Assembly (NCBI GenBank): GCA_017999895.1
Contig: JAGNKY010000008.1
Span: forward strand, 1 to 64,000
Length of the DNA stretch: 64,000 bases
Direction of reading: 5' to 3'
Origin: Bacteroidales bacterium
GTDB lineage: Bacteria > Bacteroidota > Bacteroidia > Bacteroidales > VadinHA17
A model generated the notes under the pieces. That model ran no database searches. It worked only from the letters and a program-made list of their open reading frames with translations, and was not told the origin of the DNA. The translations under genes and the position numbers were made by a program. Positions 27,390-36,778 of the stretch are shown here, in pieces; the stretch's first letter is position 1, and the number at the start of each line of letters is the position of its first letter.

Positions 27390-28205
27390 TTAAATAAAAG
27401 AGTTAACAGTATTCCTTATAGCTAATAATTTTAAAATAAGAGATTCCATATCTGACAGTTTAAGCATGTTTGAACCGTCAGAAAGTGCTTTTGCAGGTTC
27501 AGGATGAGTTTCAATAAAAACACCATCAGCTCCAACAGCTATTGCAGCCCTTCCAATAGTTTCAATCATTTCAGGAATGCCACCACTAACACCCTCAGGC
27601 TGATTTGGCTGCTGAAGAGAGTGAGTTAAATCAACTATTACAGGTAACCCTGTTTTTTTCATTATTGTAATATTTCTGAAGTCCACAACAAGGTCCTGAT
27701 AACCGAATGTGTTCCCACGTTCGGTAAGCATTATGTTATTATTTCCGGCTTCGATTATTTTTTCAACTGCAAACTTCATTGCATAACCAGATAAAAATTG
27801 TCCCTTTTTAATATTTATCCATTTACCGGTTTTTGCAGCAGCAACGAGTAAATCGGTCTGCCTGCATAAAAAAGCAGGAATCTGTATTACGTCAACGAAC
27901 TTTGCCGTAATATTTGCCTCATCCGGATTGTGAATGTCAGTTATAACCGGAACGGAAAACTTTTCTCTCACTTCGGCCAGCATCTCAAGGGCAGGTATAT
28001 CTCCAATACCTGTAAAAGAATCAAATCTTGACCTGTTAGCTTTACGATAAGATGATTTGAAAATAAACGGTATCTTGTATTTGTCGGCAAGCTCACAAAG
28101 ATGAGAAGCAGTTGTAAAAATTACTTCTCTGCTTTCAACCACGCAAGGACCTGCAATTAGCAGGAAATTGCCGGATTCATAATATTTTAGGCCCTGTATA
28201 TTCAA
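27390..28205 (-). CDS. kdsA: 3-deoxy-8-phosphooctulonate synthase
   Basis: KdsA condenses phosphoenolpyruvate with arabinose 5-phosphate to make the Kdo precursor of lipopolysaccharide. Blocks seen: LLIAGPCVVES, FKSSYRKANRSR, ITDIHNPDEA, IPAFLCRQTDL, INIKKGQFLSG, LTERGNTFGYQDLVVD and DLTHSLQQPN. The 271-residue length is normal. No ATG is present upstream of the first conserved block; the start is TTG at 28205 (MNIQGLKYYESGNF). It follows rarA by 50 bp and is likely cotranscribed. Confidence 0.95.
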   Translation of the reverse strand: MNIQGLKYYESGNFLLIAGPCVVESREVIFTTASHLCELADKYKIPFIFKSSYRKANRSRFDSFTGIGDIPALEMLAEVREKFSVPVITDIHNPDEANITAKFVDVIQIPAFLCRQTDLLVAAAKTGKWINIKKGQFLSGYAMKFAVEKIIEAGNNNIMLTERGNTFGYQDLVVDFRNITIMKKTGLPVIVDLTHSLQQPNQPEGVSGGIPEMIETIGRAAIAVGADGVFIETHPEPAKALSDGSNMLKLSDMESLILKLLAIRNTVNSFI

Positions 28206-28255
28206 AACTTGCCTGAAACAGGTAAATATAAAAAATTATTTAAAGAATCTTAAAT

Positions 28256-29554
28256 TTATAAATCATATTTATAGTATTCTTTCCAGAGATTCGAAAGCCT
28301 TTTTCTGATATCATTCTCTCTCTGATTATTCCCAGGCTCATAAAATATGGTCTTTCTTATTTCCTCCGGCAGGAAATCATCCTGTATGAAATTTCCCTCA
28401 TAGCTATGCGCATATTTATAATCTTTGCCATATCCAAGGTCTTTCATAAGTGATGTCGGGGCATTTCTTAGATGTAATGGCACAGGCAGATCTCCTGACT
28501 CTTTTACTTTACTCTGTGCATTTTCTATTGCCATATAAGATGAATTACTCTTTGGTGATGTAGCCAGATATATTGCCGCTTCGGAAAGAATTATCCGCGA
28601 TTCGGGCCAGCCTATTACATTGACTGCTTCGAAACATGTTTGTGCCATTAATAATGCATTAGGATTGGCAAGGCCGATATCTTCTGCAGCAAGAACAACC
28701 ATTCTTCTGGCAATAAACAGTGGATCCTCACCACCTTCCACCATTCTTGCCAGCCAGTATACTGCAGCATTTGGATCGCTGCCTCTTATGGACTTTATAA
28801 AAGCAGATATAATGTCATAATGCTGGTCGCCCGCGCGATCATACAAAGCCATTTTCTTTTGAACAATTTTTTGAACCTTTTCATTCGTTATAGTCATTTC
28901 TCCGGACTCATCTTTATCGGATTCAGATGCAACAACAAGTTCAAGAGCATTATACAGTTTTCTTGCATCACCTCCTGCAAACTTTAACAAAGCCTCATAT
29001 TCTTTGACGAAGATATTATATTTGGAAAGGTATGTATCTTTCTTAAGAGCCCTTTCAATAAGTTTTAATAAATCTTCCTCACTTAGAGGATTCATAATAT
29101 AAACCTGGCAGCGTGAAAGTAAAGGGGGAATAACTTCAAAAGAGGGATTTTCTGTGGTGGCTCCAATCAATGTAATAATTCCCTGTTCCACAGCGCTAAG
29201 AAGCGAATCCTGTTGTGATTTGTTAAACCTGTGTATCTCATCAATAAACAAAATAGGATTTGGCCTGTCAAAGAATTGCTGTTTTTTTGCTTTTTCTATT
29301 GTATCTCTCACATCTTTTACTCCTGAATGCACGGCACTTAGTTGGAAGTAAGGTCGTTTTAGTTTGTTTGCAATAATTTTTGCAATAGTTGTTTTGCCCG
29401 TCCCTGGAGGGCCCCATAAAATAAAAGATGGAATTTTACCGGAATCAATCGCTTTTCTAAGTATAGCGTCCGGACCTACAAGATGCTCCTGACCGACAAA
29501 ATCATCGAGATCAAAAGGTCTCATCCTTTCTGCAAGAGGTTGGTTTGCAAGCAT
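28256..29554 (-). CDS. rarA: Replication-associated recombination protein A (AAA ATPase, MgsA)
   Basis: RarA is an AAA+ ATPase related to clamp loaders that acts at stalled forks. The 432-residue protein has the N-terminal RMRPFDLDDFVGQEH, Walker A GPPGTGKTT, Walker [17 protein letters not shown], sensor 1 GATTENPSF and the C-terminal oligomerisation region with AYVWLARM-like IYWLARMVEGGEDP pattern (here AVYWLARMVEGGEDP). Length and layout are normal. It is the upstream gene of the rarA-kdsA pair. Confidence 0.94.
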   Translation of the reverse strand: MLANQPLAERMRPFDLDDFVGQEHLVGPDAILRKAIDSGKIPSFILWGPPGTGKTTIAKIIANKLKRPYFQLSAVHSGVKDVRDTIEKAKKQQFFDRPNPILFIDEIHRFNKSQQDSLLSAVEQGIITLIGATTENPSFEVIPPLLSRCQVYIMNPLSEEDLLKLIERALKKDTYLSKYNIFVKEYEALLKFAGGDARKLYNALELVVASESDKDESGEMTITNEKVQKIVQKKMALYDRAGDQHYDIISAFIKSIRGSDPNAAVYWLARMVEGGEDPLFIARRMVVLAAEDIGLANPNALLMAQTCFEAVNVIGWPESRIILSEAAIYLATSPKSNSSYMAIENAQSKVKESGDLPVPLHLRNAPTSLMKDLGYGKDYKYAHSYEGNFIQDDFLPEEIRKTIFYEPGNNQRENDIRKRLSNLWKEYYKYDL

Positions 29555-30209
29555 GTTATTATCTTTTGCGTAAAGTTAATAAAAAGGACGTCGACTTATT
29601 TTTATTGAACAATTGTATAAAATATTAATAATTTACATGTAATGCAACTTTTTTAAAGATTTATAAGTTATTCTATTATAATTAAGACAACATTATTTTA
29701 TAAAACAACAACTTAATCTTATTAATTCATAAACTTCAGAAAAGACAAAAGACAAAAGGTAAAAGACAAAAGGTTCAAAACATTATGAAAAACAATAATA
29801 AAAATCAACTTAACAGAAAAAGATTGAAAAAAGTTTGCAATTGCCTGACTTTTATCTTTTTAATTTTTTATCTTCTGCATGAATGATGCAGGTTAAATAC
29901 TTAATATTAAAAAAAGTTTAAAAAGTTTATCAAAAGCCCGATATAATTTTAAAAATAAAAAAAATAAAAAAAATAAATCCAATGTATTGATTGTTAATAT
30001 ATAACACTAATTATTCATATATAGTAATATAATGAAACATTTATTTTGAAAAACTTAAAAGTTAATATGTTAATTATTTTTTACTAAATTGGGGGAAATA
30101 TATTTTGTATAAAAAAATAAATTAATATTTTTAACAGTTAAATTATATTGTTTTATTGATTGAAGCAGAAGTTTATAGTATTTGAATCTTTTCAAATATA
30201 TTTTACAAT
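29555..30209. other. Long AT-rich intergenic region with short repeats
   Basis: This 655-bp gap separates rarA (leftward) from the unknown gene at 30210. It is extremely AT-rich. At 29739-29772 the unit AAAAGACAAAAG recurs three times in near-tandem. A 33-codon frame (29785-29886) encodes a Lys/Asn-rich N-terminus and a hydrophobic tail (CLTFIFLIFYLL), which could be a small membrane peptide or chance. No RNA gene, terminator or clear promoter was recognised. Confidence 0.5.
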
Positions 30210-31376
30210 ATGAAAAAGCCTTTAATTATCGTAATTATTATTCTGGGTCTTATCTTGATATTACCGGCAATAAATTTTTTCCGCTGGGCTTTTCAGGAGA
30301 AAAAACCAATCAATATCATAATATTGGATAAAACCGTTCCAACATTGGAAAGAATAAACCATAAATCTCTTGTATGGGTACTTACAAATGGGAGATTTGT
30401 TAAAAGCAATGGTAATAGTTATTCATTCAGGAAAGACTATTATGGTTTTTTCCCTACACGACCGTTGCGCGAAAAGGGCTGGAAACAAAATAATCTTAGA
30501 ATTACAGAAATCATGTCTATTGCCGACTCTATGGATGCCCTCTATTATACTGACACTTATGGCGTTTTTACGAATGATTGGTATAGGGGAATAAGTAAGA
30601 GCCGAAGGTCGAGAAAACTATATGGAGGACTTAATAACACTGATTATCTTTACCTGGTTGAAATGCAATTACGAAATAAGCTCTGTATTCTTGAATATAA
30701 TACGTTTGATTATCCTACTGCCGATCTGGAAAGATATAAAACTAAAGAACGTCTTGGTATTGAGTTCGACGGATGGACAGGAAAATATTTCAGCTCGCTT
30801 GATACTGCGGCAAGAGAGAATAAAGATTTTCCTATATGGATGACCGCCATGTACCGCAGGCAATACTTTAAACCATGGACATTTACAAAACCAGGAATTG
30901 TTTTGTTAAACAACCAGAATATTATTGTGCTTGAAGAAGGTAAACAGCTTAAAAATTCTGTTCCTGTCATAATCACCGATTCAGTTTATAGTAAAAAATA
31001 TGGAGTTGCACAAAGAGTAGGTTTTGAAGGCTGGTTTGATATTATACATCCAAAAGAGAATATAATTATATCAAAATATAAAATTGAAACTACTTCTGAA
31101 GGAGATTCCATACTTGCAGATTATAATTTATTAAACGAATTCCCTGCAGTAATTACAGATCCGAATAACCAGCGGACTTATTATTTTTGTGGTGATTTTA
31201 CAGCTAATAAGATAAATTTCTGGACGTCCCGTTTGAATGGTCTACCAGGCAAAAAAGGAATATATTATTCCAATAAAGAAAATGACCCCAGAAGATTTTT
31301 CTGGCTTTATTATAAGCCTCTTGTAAAGGGGATTTTTACAAATTATTATAATGAAATAAAAAATCCCGGTAATTAA
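30210..31376 (+). CDS. Membrane-anchored protein of unknown function
   Basis: I do not recognise this 388-residue protein. Its N-terminus is a single uncleaved hydrophobic helix (residues 5-24, IIVIIILGLILILPAINFF), so the rest should face the periplasm. The remainder is globular, aromatic-rich and basic, with phrases such as WVLTNGRFVKS, GIEFDGWTGKYFSSLDTA and FPIWMTAMYRRQYF, and no Cys clusters, lipobox or repeats. It stands alone: an AT-rich gap lies before it, and the convergent dehydrogenase stops 10 bp after it. It could be a carbohydrate-active or cell-envelope protein, but no motif supports a choice. Confidence 0.7.
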   Translation: MKKPLIIVIIILGLILILPAINFFRWAFQEKKPINIIILDKTVPTLERINHKSLVWVLTNGRFVKSNGNSYSFRKDYYGFFPTRPLREKGWKQNNLRITEIMSIADSMDALYYTDTYGVFTNDWYRGISKSRRSRKLYGGLNNTDYLYLVEMQLRNKLCILEYNTFDYPTADLERYKTKERLGIEFDGWTGKYFSSLDTAARENKDFPIWMTAMYRRQYFKPWTFTKPGIVLLNNQNIIVLEEGKQLKNSVPVIITDSVYSKKYGVAQRVGFEGWFDIIHPKENIIISKYKIETTSEGDSILADYNLLNEFPAVITDPNNQRTYYFCGDFTANKINFWTSRLNGLPGKKGIYYSNKENDPRRFFWLYYKPLVKGIFTNYYNEIKNPGN

Positions 31377-31386
31377 TTGCTTCGGA

Positions 31387-34332
31387 TTATAATTCATTCT
31401 TTTTCTTCAACGCATCATAAAGTATCTCGGCAGGATGCATTGCTTTCCTTCCGGTGCCTTCTTCAATATGATGCCTGCAGCTCGTGCCGGGCGCTGCTAT
31501 TATCGTGTCAGATGAGGAATTGCGGACTTCCGGAAACAAAACAAGCTCTCCTATTTTATTGGAGAGTTCATAATGTTCCTTTTCATACCCAAATGCCCCT
31601 GCCATGCCGCAGCACCCTGATGGAATTTCTGTTACATTATAATTTAAAGGTATCGAAAGACTTTCTATAAGTGAATTTGACGATCCAATAGATTTTTGCT
31701 GGCAATGAGTATGAAGCAGAATATTTTTTTTCTCGGATGTAAAAAGTTCCCTCTTTATTTTTCCCATATTAAATTCCCTTGCAATAAACTCGTCAAGGAG
31801 ATAGCAATATTTTGAAATTTTCCGCGCGCTTTCTCTCAAGTATTCACTTGCAAGTTCTGGATATTCATCTCTGAAACCAAGAAGAGCCGAAGGCTCAATA
31901 CCGACTAGTAAAGTATCCTCGCAAATTATGTTTTCGAGTATTTTAATATTCTTATCTATATGCTTTCTTGCTTTCCTCAATAATCCCTTGGAAATAAAAG
32001 TCCTGGCGCTTACCGTGTTATTTACTGTAATAACCGTGTAGTTTAATGAAGTAAGAAGCTTTACTGCTTTTATTCCAGCTTCAGTATCATTCAAGTCGGT
32101 AAACTCATCAACAAAAAAACATACCTTGCCAGAAGGATTTACTGGATTAATCTTCTTAAGATTCCTTTTAAGCCATCGTCTTAGTGTGGTTTTATACAAT
32201 AAAGGAATAGAACGCTGGGTTGCAAAATTAATACTACGCTTAATTAAATTGCTGGTAAATTTGTTTTTTACGAAATAATTGAAAATAGCAGGGAATGGTG
32301 TTCCAAGTCGAGTTAAGAACGGCATATATGCCACAACAAAAGTCCGCAGAGAAACTCCGTGACGGTCCTGCCAATGCTGAAGAAATTCAGATTTAAGCTT
32401 TGCAATATCAACATTTGAAGGACATTCCGATTTGCATCCTTTGCACGACAAACACAGATCGAGAATATCATATATCTCTTTATGATCCCATGGATCCGGA
32501 CTATCCTGCCAAAGGAATTCTCTTATAATATTTGCTCTTGCTCTGGTAGTATTTTTTTCATCTCCTGTTGCTCTGTAACTTGGACACATCAATCCACCGA
32601 AGACCATTGACTTACGACAATCGGCCGATCCGTTACAATTTTCGGCAGCTCTTACTACCCCGTCGGTTGATGAAAAATCAAAATAGGTTTCAATATTAGG
32701 TGTCTCTTTTCCGGGTATATATCTTAAGAAAGTATTCATAGGCACAGTTTCAGTTATCTTACCCGGATTAAGTATATTCAAAGGATCCCAGCATTGTTTT
32801 ATTTTTTTGAGAAGCTGATAATTATGTTCTCCTATCACTATAGGGATAAACTCACTTCTTAGCCTTCCGTCTCCGTGCTCTCCACTCATTGAACCTCTGT
32901 ACTTTTTTACAAGTCGAGCAGTTTCAAATCCTATAGTACGGAATAGAGTCACATCCTCAGGATCTTTTAAATTGAGAACAGGCCTAAGGTGAAGTTCGCC
33001 GCTTCCAATATGGGCATGATAGACACATTCTTTACCAAACTTTTTCAGCATTTTTTCTATATCTTCCATATAATCAGGAAGAGATTCAACACTTATAGCT
33101 GTGTCTTCTATGAGGGAAACTGGTTTCGCATCGCCTTTCATATTAGATAATACTCCCAACCCTGCCTTGCGTAAATCCCAAACTCTTGAAATATCGTTGC
33201 CTTCAATAACAGGGAAATGGTAACCGTATCCCGATTTTTGCATATCATCTATCAGATTTTTAATGTCGGTGTTAAGCTGTTCTTTGCTTTCTCCCATAAA
33301 TTCGACTATGAGAATTGCACCTGGATTCCCTTCAATGAAAAATCTATTTTTTTTCTGTGTTATATTATTTTTTGTAAGCTCAAGTATCCTATCATCCATC
33401 AATTCAACTGCCGACGGATTGTGTCTGAGAGCTACAAGATTCGCTTTGAATGCTTCGTTACGCTTTTTCAAATGAATGCAAATGAGAGCTTTGTTAGCCG
33501 GAGGTAAAGCAAGAAGATTGAGTTTTATTTCTGTAACTATTGCAAGCGTTCCTTCCGAACCAGTTATTAAATTCGAGAAATTAAACGACCTTTTGGAATC
33601 ATTATCGAAAGCAGAAGTATCGAGCAGATAATCAATAGCATAACCAGTGTTTCTCCTTTTAACTGATTTGTCGGGATATTCTTCTTTAATACTTTTTTGA
33701 TTGTCAGGGTCATCCAGAATTTCTTTGATATTTCTGTATAAGGCTCCTTCGAATGTATCCAGTTCACATTTTTTAAGGAAAACATCTTTCTCAACAGGAC
33801 CGAAAATCACCTCGCTTCCGTCGGATAAAATAGTTTTCAGCTCGATAGTGTGATCTCTTGTTGAACCATATATAAGCGAATGTGACCCACAGGCATTGTT
33901 CCCAACCATTCCACCTATATTGCAACGATTTGAAGTCGATGTTTCCGGACCAAAAAACAATCCGTATTTTTTAAGGAATAAATTAAGTTCATCCAGTACG
34001 ACTCCGGGTTGTACTTTCACCCATTTTTCATCAGGATTAACTTCGAGAATTTTATTCATGTGTCGTGAAACATCCATAATAATCCCTTTACCTACAACCT
34101 GTCCAGCAAGAGATGTCCCGCCTGCTCTCATTATTAAGGAAATTTTCTCTTCTCTGACAAATTTTAAGACTTGTTTTATATCTTCTGAATTTTTTGGCCA
34201 TATAACACATAAAGGCATTTCTTTATATACAGATGCATCAGTTGCATACATGACACGCGTAATAAGATTATAATCAAGTTCGCCTTCAAGATTTTCCTTC
34301 AAATTGTCAATTTTTTTATATATGTCATTCAT
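31387..34332 (-). CDS. FAD-linked oxidase with Fe-S and CCG domains (D-2-hydroxyacid dehydrogenase, YdiJ-like)
   Basis: The 981-residue fusion has three parts. An FAD-binding type-4 domain comes first (MRAGGTSLAGQVVGKG, GNNACGSHSLIYGSTRDH). An FAD-oxidase C-terminal domain follows with HAHIGSGELHLRP and MSGEHGDGRLRS. A ferredoxin-like segment (CLSCKGCKSECP) and a CCG half with HTHCQQKS and SGCCGMAGAFGYE close the protein. This is the layout of E. coli YdiJ, a D-2-hydroxyglutarate dehydrogenase, and of related D-lactate dehydrogenases. Electrons would pass from FAD through Fe-S clusters to a quinone or flavodoxin. The exact substrate is not readable. Confidence 0.88.
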   Translation of the reverse strand: MNDIYKKIDNLKENLEGELDYNLITRVMYATDASVYKEMPLCVIWPKNSEDIKQVLKFVREEKISLIMRAGGTSLAGQVVGKGIIMDVSRHMNKILEVNPDEKWVKVQPGVVLDELNLFLKKYGLFFGPETSTSNRCNIGGMVGNNACGSHSLIYGSTRDHTIELKTILSDGSEVIFGPVEKDVFLKKCELDTFEGALYRNIKEILDDPDNQKSIKEEYPDKSVKRRNTGYAIDYLLDTSAFDNDSKRSFNFSNLITGSEGTLAIVTEIKLNLLALPPANKALICIHLKKRNEAFKANLVALRHNPSAVELMDDRILELTKNNITQKKNRFFIEGNPGAILIVEFMGESKEQLNTDIKNLIDDMQKSGYGYHFPVIEGNDISRVWDLRKAGLGVLSNMKGDAKPVSLIEDTAISVESLPDYMEDIEKMLKKFGKECVYHAHIGSGELHLRPVLNLKDPEDVTLFRTIGFETARLVKKYRGSMSGEHGDGRLRSEFIPIVIGEHNYQLLKKIKQCWDPLNILNPGKITETVPMNTFLRYIPGKETPNIETYFDFSSTDGVVRAAENCNGSADCRKSMVFGGLMCPSYRATGDEKNTTRARANIIREFLWQDSPDPWDHKEIYDILDLCLSCKGCKSECPSNVDIAKLKSEFLQHWQDRHGVSLRTFVVAYMPFLTRLGTPFPAIFNYFVKNKFTSNLIKRSINFATQRSIPLLYKTTLRRWLKRNLKKINPVNPSGKVCFFVDEFTDLNDTEAGIKAVKLLTSLNYTVITVNNTVSARTFISKGLLRKARKHIDKNIKILENIICEDTLLVGIEPSALLGFRDEYPELASEYLRESARKISKYCYLLDEFIAREFNMGKIKRELFTSEKKNILLHTHCQQKSIGSSNSLIESLSIPLNYNVTEIPSGCCGMAGAFGYEKEHYELSNKIGELVLFPEVRNSSSDTIIAAPGTSCRHHIEEGTGRKAMHPAEILYDALKKKNEL

Positions 34333-34447
34333 GTTTTAATATGTTGTAAAAACTAAATAGCCCGCTAAAATAAAAAATTCAGCTTTGAAAAAAGATATTT
34401 ATTTTCTTGAAATTATAAAATGGAAAGTATTACATAATTAATTTCAA

Positions 34448-35554
34448 TTATTCTTCGAAATAATGTATATATTCTTTGAAACCATACTCGTTGCAGAGTC
34501 CTCTAAATTCTTTAAGAAGGTCTTTATTGAAAGGCACGCCTTTGTCTTTTCTTTCAAGCCAGCGGTAGTATTCCTTTTCACCTGCGGTATAAATACGGTT
34601 TTGTCCCGGCATTTTGCGTGAAGCTCTCAGTTGTCTGAGAATATCGCCCGTTGTTTTTTTAAAGTTTCCAGGTTCAGTAAAAGCGTTTATGTTGATAGCA
34701 ATAAAGAAATGTCCTATAGGAATTGGTACTTTTTTCCCGTCCTTATTACCCAAAAGCATCTTCATGAATGAGCCTTGTTGTAAAGCTGCTGAAAGAATTT
34801 CCACAACGGTAGCATATCCGTAGCCTTTATAACCGGCCGTCTCTTCTCCAATTCCTCCGAGTGGGGCGAGTGCAGCGCGGCCTTCATTAAGGTCTTTAAG
34901 AACCTCTTGCGGATCGGTTTTGCTTTCGCCGTTCTCATCGATAACAAGTCCTTTGGGCATTTGTTTTCCTTCGCGTGCCCACAGTTCTATTTTTCCTCTT
35001 TGTATTATTGAGGTTGCGCAGTCGATCAGAAACGGGAACGGTTCATCGCTTGGTATGCCAAAAGTAAGAGGATTTGTTCCCAGCATATTTTCAACGCCGA
35101 AAGTAGGAGCGATGGAAGGTCTTGCGTTGGTGCCTGTGACGCCTATCATATCCTCATGTACAGCCATAAGGGCATAATATCCTGCAATGCCGTAATGTGT
35201 AGAATTTCGTACGGCCGTCATGGCCATCCCATATTTACGGGCTTTCTCTATTGTGAGATTCATGGCTTTGTATGATATCACATGGCCCATACCGTTATGA
35301 CCGTCGATCACAGTGGTGGTAGGTCCCTCTCTTACAATCTCCATGTTTGTTATTGGATTGAGTATTCCGTCTTTAATACGGTCGAGATAAATCGGCTTCA
35401 GCCGATTAACGCCATGGGAGTCAATTCCGAATTTATCGGCCTGCAGTAATACGTCTGTGACAATACGCGCATCCTCTTCAGGAATGCCGGCTTTCATAAG
35501 CAAACCGACCATTAATTTTTCAAGCACTTCAAATTGAATATATTTCTGTTCCAT
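34448..35554 (-). CDS. LDH2-family (malate/L-lactate/ureidoglycolate) NAD-dependent dehydrogenase
   Basis: ATG 35554 gives a 368-residue protein beginning MEQKYIQFEVLEKLM; an upstream in-frame start at 35599 adds 15 residues rich in Phe and Lys and is less likely. Family blocks are clear: DKFGIDSHGVNRL with the catalytic His, VRNSTHYGIAGYYA, GTNPLTFGIPSDE and GYKGYGYATVVEILS. These NAD(P)-dependent oxidoreductases act on 2-hydroxyacids. It lies 115 bp upstream of the FAD-linked hydroxyacid dehydrogenase on the same strand, which hints at related substrates. Confidence 0.88.
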   Translation of the reverse strand: MEQKYIQFEVLEKLMVGLLMKAGIPEEDARIVTDVLLQADKFGIDSHGVNRLKPIYLDRIKDGILNPITNMEIVREGPTTTVIDGHNGMGHVISYKAMNLTIEKARKYGMAMTAVRNSTHYGIAGYYALMAVHEDMIGVTGTNARPSIAPTFGVENMLGTNPLTFGIPSDEPFPFLIDCATSIIQRGKIELWAREGKQMPKGLVIDENGESKTDPQEVLKDLNEGRAALAPLGGIGEETAGYKGYGYATVVEILSAALQQGSFMKMLLGNKDGKKVPIPIGHFFIAININAFTEPGNFKKTTGDILRQLRASRKMPGQNRIYTAGEKEYYRWLERKDKGVPFNKDLLKEFRGLCNEYGFKEYIHYFEE

Positions 35555-35669
35555 AATCAGATTTTTATTTTTAAAGAAAAGAAAAATATTTGTAAACAAA
35601 GAAAAAGGAATAAAAAGTGCAATAATAATCTTTTAATTTATTAACTTGCCAAGGCAATTTTTTTTTTGT

Positions 35670-36419
35670 ATGCAGATTCCACAAACAAATACAGTAATAG
35701 AATTTGAATTTGTTGATAACTTATTTTTGCTGTTTGGTTGTGCACTCAAAGAATTCCAAAGCAAGAATAATGCTAAAGTGCAATTTTTAAATATTCCTCA
35801 AAATATTCCACCTGATGCTCCAAGAATTATTGTAACTTCACGTAATACAATAATCAACATAAGCCTAACGCGTATTGAAATAATAAGCAAAATCCCAAAT
35901 CATATTGTTGAGGATATACCAACGACATTTCTTTTTACAAAGAAAAATATTAATGAAATTCTGTCACAGCTTTGGATTCCTGAGCTTAATTATAAATGGC
36001 TAGGTATAGTCGTTGCTCTTGAGTTCCCCAAAAACAAATCAGATGAAACAGCTCTACAATTAGCAATACCAGTTTTTGATAAACTTTTAAATATAGATAG
36101 GAAAAGTAGAGAGTTAGGTTCATTTGAAGTAAAATTTGGCTTTAAAGAGGGGAATTACTTTAAAAATTATAAGATTTCCTGCTTTGAAACTCGAGATATT
36201 AAGATCGATCAGACAAAACTATCATCAATACAAAAAGTTATTGACTTAGAAGAAATTAGTGCTATAACTAACGTTGGACTTAGGGTAATTTTTGATGTTA
36301 ACAATAAAAAGAGCGAATCGATTAAAACCATTAATTTTGATTTTGATGAAATTATTGAAGTAGCAAAATATTCCATTATGAATATTACTTCTGAACTTAA
36401 TTTTATAGATTTATTATGA
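35670..36419 (+). CDS. Unknown protein, first gene of a three-gene cassette
   Basis: I do not recognise this 249-residue soluble protein. The start is ATG 35670 (MQIPQTNTVIEFEF); an upstream TTG at 35646 is in frame but poor. It reads as alternating beta strands and helices (APRIIVTSRNTIINISLTRIE, cited in part; YKWLGIVVALEFPKNKS), is rich in Ile, Asn and Lys, and lacks signal peptide, membrane helix and nucleotide-binding motifs. Its stop overlaps the next start (ATGA at 36416), so the genes are translationally coupled. Base composition is more AT-rich than in nearby core genes, which suggests an acquired island. Confidence 0.65.
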   Translation: MQIPQTNTVIEFEFVDNLFLLFGCALKEFQSKNNAKVQFLNIPQNIPPDAPRIIVTSRNTIINISLTRIEIISKIPNHIVEDIPTTFLFTKKNINEILSQLWIPELNYKWLGIVVALEFPKNKSDETALQLAIPVFDKLLNIDRKSRELGSFEVKFGFKEGNYFKNYKISCFETRDIKIDQTKLSSIQKVIDLEEISAITNVGLRVIFDVNNKKSESIKTINFDFDEIIEVAKYSIMNITSELNFIDLL

Positions 36420-36778
36420 GACAAACTAATATGACACTTTTAAGATCCGATATTGATGTTCCTAAAGTCGTACCTTTATTTGAAACCGATAACCCAATAT
36501 CATTCTTTGGTTTGAACAATGTTGTTAATGCGATCCTTAACAATATAAGATTTGAGCAATTACTAAAAGAGTATATGGAAGCCGTGATATATTCTGAATA
36601 TTTAAAACTTCTATCAGGGAGTGTGATAAAAGTAGATGATCCTTTTGATTCTATTTACATTGCAGATTTGTCTCCAGACAAAATTAACACTGAGACCATT
36701 AAAAGAATTGTTTCAATCGGAAAGAAGATTGAAGATCATTCCGAGCAAATTTTGTTTAATGACGGATTGGATGATTAG
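36416..36778 (+). CDS. Unknown small protein, second gene of the cassette
   Basis: A 120-residue soluble protein without recognised motifs, starting in the ATGA overlap with the previous gene. The N-terminus reads MRQTNMTLLRSDIDVPK; the middle (IRFEQLLKEYMEAVIYSEYLK) is predicted helical, and the tail is acidic (ILFNDGLDD). The composition and small size fit an adaptor or antitoxin-like partner of its neighbours, but that is only inference from the gene order. Confidence 0.6.
   Translation: MRQTNMTLLRSDIDVPKVVPLFETDNPISFFGLNNVVNAILNNIRFEQLLKEYMEAVIYSEYLKLLSGSVIKVDDPFDSIYIADLSPDKINTETIKRIVSIGKKIEDHSEQILFNDGLDD

Noticed and set aside
31377-31670. Rightward 97-codon frame after the unknown gene at 30210
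   Set aside because: It overlaps the conserved CCG domain of the leftward FAD/Fe-S dehydrogenase and has no homology.
35646-35669. TTG start eight codons before the first cassette gene
   Set aside because: The extra residues (mostly Phe) come from a T-run; ATG 35670 is more plausible.
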